NCBI GenBank assembly: GCA_003387805.1
Contig: QGSR01000049.1
Span: 1-10,057, forward strand
Source: Bacillota bacterium
Lineage (GTDB): Bacteria > Bacillota > Limnochordia > Limnochordales > ZCTH02-B6
Reading direction: 5' to 3'
DNA length: 10,057 bases
Below, piece after piece: positions 7,198 to 10,057 of this stretch; position 1 is the stretch's first letter; each line of letters begins with the position of its first letter. The position numbers and the translations under genes are program-made. The notes beneath the pieces were generated by a model. It saw nothing but the letters and a program-made list of their open reading frames with translations. It did no database searches and was not told where the DNA came from.

Positions 7198-7228
7198 ACC
7201 TTACAAAACAGGCCGGAAACCTTACAAA
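7198..7228 (-). promoter_or_regulatory. Direct repeats, candidate BceR operator for bceAB
   Basis: ACCTTACAAA occurs identically at 7198-7207 and 7219-7228, 21 bp apart (two helical turns), within an AT-rich island just upstream of bceA. From memory, BceR-like operators are inverted repeats with a TnACA half-site, 4-bp spacer and TGTnA-like half. The second copy has TTACA (7222-7226), AACG, then CGTCA (7231-7235), a near match; the first has only the left half. Position and spacing suit an OmpR-family activator. Calling it a BceR site is inference. Confidence 0.45.
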
Positions 7229-7274
7229 CGCGTCATCTTCACGAAAGATCATCCGCCCGCGTCACCGTCGGGGC

Positions 7275-7348
7275 GCCGCCGCCCGCTCGCGTCACGGTCG
7301 GGCCGTGCGTTGCCGCCGCCCGCTCGCGTCACCGCCAGGCCGTGCGCC
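7275..7348. repeat. 37-bp tandem duplication between bceS and bceA
   Basis: Units 7275-7311 and 7312-7348 match at 32 of 37 positions, with the first 21 identical. A partial third copy (CGCCCGCGTCAC, 7255-7266) lies just before them. The repeat fills most of the spacer after the bceS stop; the rest of the 306-nt gap holds the direct repeats and inverted repeat in front of bceA. No terminator with a T-run is seen after bceS. Confidence 0.75.
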
Positions 7349-7395
7349 GCACTCGGCGCGCCGGCGGGCCATCCGGAGCCGCCCCTCTGCGGCCG

Positions 7396-8865
7396 TCACT
7401 CGGGGGCGGCCACGGCGTCGCGCACGCCGGCGAAGATGGACGTGTCGTCGTCGAAGCGGATGCGGACGGTGGTGCCGGCCCCGGGCGCCGAGCGGATGGT
7501 CAGCTGGTGGCCCAGGCGCCGGCACGCCTCGCGGGCCAGGTACAGGCCCAGCCCGGTGGAGGCCGCATGGCTGCGCCCCGCCGAGCCGGTGAAGAACGGG
7601 TCGAAGACCCGGCCCAGGTCCTCGGGCGGAATGCCGATGCCGTTGTCCTCGATCTCCAGCACGGCGCGGCCGTTTTCCCGGGCGAAGCGAACGACGACCT
7701 GGCCGGTGCGGCGGTCCTGCTCGGCGCGGGCTGGCCGCCCTTTCCCATGGTTGTGCTCGTCCCCGGCGTGCCGTTCAACGTCCGCGGCCCGGGCTGCGGG
7801 CGCCGCGTACTTCACAGCGTTGCTGATAATTTGCTCCAGCACGAGCCGCAGCCACTTGGCGTCGCTGTAGACGGTCAGCTCTGCGGCCGTCGCTGCCGTT
7901 CCCGCAGCGGTCACCGTTGCCGTCCCCGCTGCCGGGCCGGCCGGCTCGATCTTCGGGTACACCTCGTGGGTGATGAACGCGCGGCGGTAGTCGTTGATCA
8001 CCTGCCGGACCAGGTCCGGCAGATTTACGGGTTCCAGCCTGAAATCGGATGCGAACTGGTCGAGACGAACGGCATTCAGCAGCCCCTGCAGCGCCCGCTT
8101 GATGCGCTCGTTTTCCTCGGCGATGCTTTGCAGCAGTCTGGTCAAGGTGTCGCGGTACGCGGCAGCGTCTTTCGGGGCATCGTCGGCCTGCGGCGCGGCG
8201 ACGGCAGCATCGGCGCCGGCGGAGGGGACTGCATCATCCGAGGACGAGGCATCCTGGGCCGAGGACCCGGCCATGTCGCGCCGGAAGGTTTGCAGCTCCA
8301 AGTCGATGACGGCAACGGGCGTTTTCATGTGATGGGCCCATTGGCTCAGGAAGTGCAGCCGCTGCCGGCTGCGAAGCTGCTCTTCGGCCAGCAAGGTGCG
8401 CAGGCGGCCGTACAGCGCCGCCCAGGCGCCGGCGAACGCCTGCTGTTCGAGAGTCAGCGGCGTTTCCAGGATGCTCATGTCGTCCAGCGAGGCAACGGTC
8501 GGCGCGGCTTCTCGGGCGGCGGAGGTGCCGGGGGCCACCGGGCCGCGGGCATGCGTCCAAGTGTTGCCGACAAGGGCGCCGTCGGCGGCGTCGCTCCGGG
8601 CGCCGGGGCCGGTTTGGCCCAGGTGCTCGATGTCGGACAGCCGGCGGAAAAACGACGCCTGCCGGCGCCACTCGTAGGCCAGGAAGGCGGCCAGAATGAC
8701 GACGCCCAGCAGCAGGATGTAGGCCACGTTGGCGAACTGCAGCGACGCGCCTTGCAGCCACAGGTCCAGCTGGATGACGGCCACGGCCAGCAGCCCGAAG
8801 GCGGCGTACGCGGCCACGTAGGGCCGTCGGTCCCGGAGGAAGTTTCGAAAGGTGTACTCGGACAT
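7396..8865 (-). CDS. bceS: BceS-type intramembrane-sensing histidine kinase with four low-complexity inserts
   Basis: The 489-residue kinase has two membrane helices (~16-37 and 45-66) joined by a very short loop, the hallmark of intramembrane-sensing kinases that read their transporter rather than a ligand. The H box QWAHHMKTPVAVIDLELQ (175-192) gives phospho-acceptor His178; the N box is EQIISNAVKYA (344-354); G boxes are DNGIGI (407-412) and the BceS-typical FTGSAGR...STGLGLYLA (425-444). The usual length is near 330-350 aa. The excess consists of Ala/Ser/Asp-rich segments at ~84-128, 198-236 (between the two DHp helices), 307-329 and 354-388 (His/Arg-rich). All catalytic motifs remain. 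ATG 8865 is preferred because AGGTG lies 6 nt upstream; ATG 8871 is too close to it, and the frame continues open to ATG 9141 only by running into bceR. Confidence 0.92.
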   Translation of the reverse strand: MSEYTFRNFLRDRRPYVAAYAAFGLLAVAVIQLDLWLQGASLQFANVAYILLLGVVILAAFLAYEWRRQASFFRRLSDIEHLGQTGPGARSDAADGALVGNTWTHARGPVAPGTSAAREAAPTVASLDDMSILETPLTLEQQAFAGAWAALYGRLRTLLAEEQLRSRQRLHFLSQWAHHMKTPVAVIDLELQTFRRDMAGSSAQDASSSDDAVPSAGADAAVAAPQADDAPKDAAAYRDTLTRLLQSIAEENERIKRALQGLLNAVRLDQFASDFRLEPVNLPDLVRQVINDYRRAFITHEVYPKIEPAGPAAGTATVTAAGTAATAAELTVYSDAKWLRLVLEQIISNAVKYAAPAARAADVERHAGDEHNHGKGRPARAEQDRRTGQVVVRFARENGRAVLEIEDNGIGIPPEDLGRVFDPFFTGSAGRSHAASTGLGLYLAREACRRLGHQLTIRSAPGAGTTVRIRFDDDTSIFAGVRDAVAAPE

Positions 8866-9022
8866 GGGCATCACCTGCACTCGGTTCGGTGGACGCACCG
8901 GTTCGGGCCGCGGCCCGTCGTCAGCCGGCCGCGGGCCGTCACACGGTCGCCGACGGGTCGCCGGGCGTGGGCCGTGACGTGGCCGCCGACTAGTTGTCGG
9001 CCGCCGGCCGGACCGATGCCCG
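8866..9022. other. GC-rich repetitive spacer between bceR and bceS
   Basis: This 157-nt spacer is unusually long for a regulator/kinase pair. It contains a perfect 14-bp palindrome CGGGCCGCGGCCCG (8904-8917), several GGGCCGT variants (8933, 8970) and a 6-bp hairpin GCCGAC/GTCGGC with loop TAGTT (8985-9001) just after the bceR stop. The bceS ribosome binding site is AGGTG at 8876-8872. No T-run follows the hairpin, so read-through into bceS is expected. No promoter stands out. Confidence 0.55.
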
Positions 9023-9862
9023 CTACAGATGGAGCCGATACCCTTGGCCCCGCTTTGTTTCGATGACGTCGGGCAGGCCCAGCTCGGCCAGCCGGCGCCG
9101 CACCCGGGCCACGTTGACGGAGAGCGTGTTGTCGTCGACAAATTCCACGTCGTCCCAAAGGGCCTCCAGCAGCTCGGCGCGGCTGACGATGCGGCCTGCC
9201 CGCTGCGCGAGGCATTCGAGCAGGCGGAATTCCCGGGGCGTCAGCTCGATGAGGCGGTCGTTCCAGCTCACTTCGTTGGCGGCCCGGTTCAGCACCAGCC
9301 CTTTGACGTGCAGCAGCGCGTCGTCCCGCTGCAGGGCGTATTCGCCGTAGGCCCGGCGCAGGCTGCTGCGCACTTTCGCCAGCACCAGCTCCAGGTTGAA
9401 CGGTTTCGTGATGTAGTCATCGCCGCCGTGCTCGAGAGCGCGCACTTGGTCCAAGTCGTCGGCGCGGGCGGATATAAAAATGATAGGAACTTTCGACACG
9501 GTGCGCAGCTGACGGCACCAGTAAAAGCCGTCGCAACGGGGCAGGTTGATGTCCAGCAGCACCAGGTGCGGACGGTGTTCGAGGAACACGTCTTTGACGT
9601 TGACGTCGCCCCGGGCCTCTACGACCTCGAAGTCGTAGCGGCGCAACTCGCCGGCCAGGATGGCGGCGATTTTCGCATCATCTTCGACGATGAGAATCCG
9701 GTATCGCACCCGGCCGTCGGGCGGTCCCGCAGGCTCGGGCCCTCCGGGAAGCTCGGCTTGCGCAGATGGTTGCGACGGCCATGGAGGCTGCACCGGACGT
9801 TGCGGCGTGTCGGGCGCGGCCGGCGCCCGGTGCGCAGGGCGGTTGCAGTGTCGTGCGTCCAT
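9023..9862 (-). CDS. bceR: BceR-type response regulator, OmpR family, with N-terminal extension
   Basis: This 279-residue regulator pairs with the kinase immediately downstream. The receiver domain (~54-168) has Asp61/Asp62, phospho-acceptor Asp104 in VLLDINLP, Ser131 and Lys153 in ITKPF. The C-terminal winged helix (~185-279) reads LTPREFRLLECLAQRAG, then WDDVEFVDDNTLSVNVARVRRRL and ETKRGQGYRL, wording typical of BceR/GraR-like regulators. The family is usually near 230 residues; here the first ~52 are Pro/Ala/Gln-rich and precede the receiver. ATG 9862 is supported by GGGGG 9 nt upstream and by a good promoter about 40 nt before it; GTG 9709 would give a normal-length protein (228 aa) but lacks a ribosome binding site. 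Its expected target is the bceAB control region. Confidence 0.92.
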   Translation of the reverse strand: MDARHCNRPAHRAPAAPDTPQRPVQPPWPSQPSAQAELPGGPEPAGPPDGRVRYRILIVEDDAKIAAILAGELRRYDFEVVEARGDVNVKDVFLEHRPHLVLLDINLPRCDGFYWCRQLRTVSKVPIIFISARADDLDQVRALEHGGDDYITKPFNLELVLAKVRSSLRRAYGEYALQRDDALLHVKGLVLNRAANEVSWNDRLIELTPREFRLLECLAQRAGRIVSRAELLEALWDDVEFVDDNTLSVNVARVRRRLAELGLPDVIETKRGQGYRLHL

Positions 9863-9900
9863 CGTTGTTGACCCCCGGCTGCGGTTTCCTTTCGTTCCTT

Positions 9901-9909
9901 ATTGTAGCA
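9901..9909 (-). promoter_or_regulatory. Extended -10 promoter for bceRS
   Basis: On the - strand TGCTACAAT (9909-9901) fits the extended -10 form TGnTAnAAT. No good -35 is found 16-18 bp further upstream, which is common with an extended -10. Transcription would start near 9894, giving a ~30-nt leader before ATG 9862. Confidence 0.6.
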
Positions 9910-10021
9910 TTCGGCGCAGGGATCGGCGCGCCCGTCGGCGCGGCGTTCCGCAGAGCATTCCTCGCAGCGGGCGGCCCGGCGTGCGGCGTGACGAGGCTGC
10001 CCCGGCCCTCGACGGACCGGC

Positions 10022-10057
10022 TTCGGGACCGGATTCGGGAACGGAATCGGGAACGGA
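10022..10057. repeat. 12-bp tandem repeat running off the right edge
   Basis: Three contiguous 12-bp units occur: TTCGGGACCGGA (10022), TTCGGGAACGGA (10034) and ATCGGGAACGGA (10046). The array reaches the last base of the window, so its full length is unknown. A multiple of 3, it could be coding or non-coding; no gene is visible in 9910-10057 on either strand. Confidence 0.7.

Noticed and set aside
7342..9066. Long + strand open frame (574 codons) opposite bceS
   Set aside because: It spans the whole BceS gene, both repeat-rich spacers and part of bceR, and shows no domain. GC-rich antisense frames stay open by chance.
8866..9141. Longer bceS start at ATG 9141
   Set aside because: It would overlap bceR by 119 nt and translate the repetitive spacer. 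ATG 8865 has AGGTG at good spacing and begins right before the first membrane helix.

Overview
This is a GC-rich bacterial window, about two-thirds G+C by eye. It encodes gene families typical of Bacillota: a DegS/DegU-type two-component pair and a complete Bce-type peptide-antibiotic sensing and resistance module. Together with strong purine-rich ribosome binding sites, this suggests a high-GC Firmicute (the Symbiobacterium, Thermaerobacter or Limnochordia kind). That placement is inference; nothing here fixes the species. No rRNA, tRNA, insertion sequence, phage gene or CRISPR array was seen.

Left part, + strand (1-4306). A conserved hypothetical protein, whose reading frame is open to the window edge, runs into an S-methyl-5'-thioadenosine phosphorylase gene (mtnP) 4 nt later. 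The 3' end of mtnP, including its stop codon, is built from the first units of a 16-bp tandem repeat (8 units, 2027-2154). A lower-GC stretch with a candidate promoter follows. Then come degS (soluble histidine kinase, GTG start) and degU (response regulator), which overlap by about 30 nt and are probably translationally coupled. degU ends 6 nt from the end of the oppositely oriented bceB.

Right part, - strand (4313-9909). Read in the direction of transcription: an extended -10 promoter, bceR (OmpR-family regulator), a 157-nt GC-rich spacer, bceS (intramembrane-sensing kinase), a 306-nt spacer holding repeats and the likely bceAB control region, bceA (ATPase) and bceB (permease with a large extracellular domain). 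bceA and bceB overlap by ATGA. In characterised Bce modules the transporter both removes or shields the cell-wall-active peptide target and signals its activity to BceS, which phosphorylates BceR, which then activates bceAB. The separate control region in front of bceA fits that wiring.

The unusual features lie in repeat structure and protein architecture. There are tandem repeats of 16 bp and 12 bp and a 37-bp duplication in the spacers, a 10-bp direct repeat spaced 21 bp and an 11-bp inverted repeat before bceA, four low-complexity inserts in BceS that leave the catalytic motifs intact, and a Pro/Ala-rich N-terminal tail on BceR.
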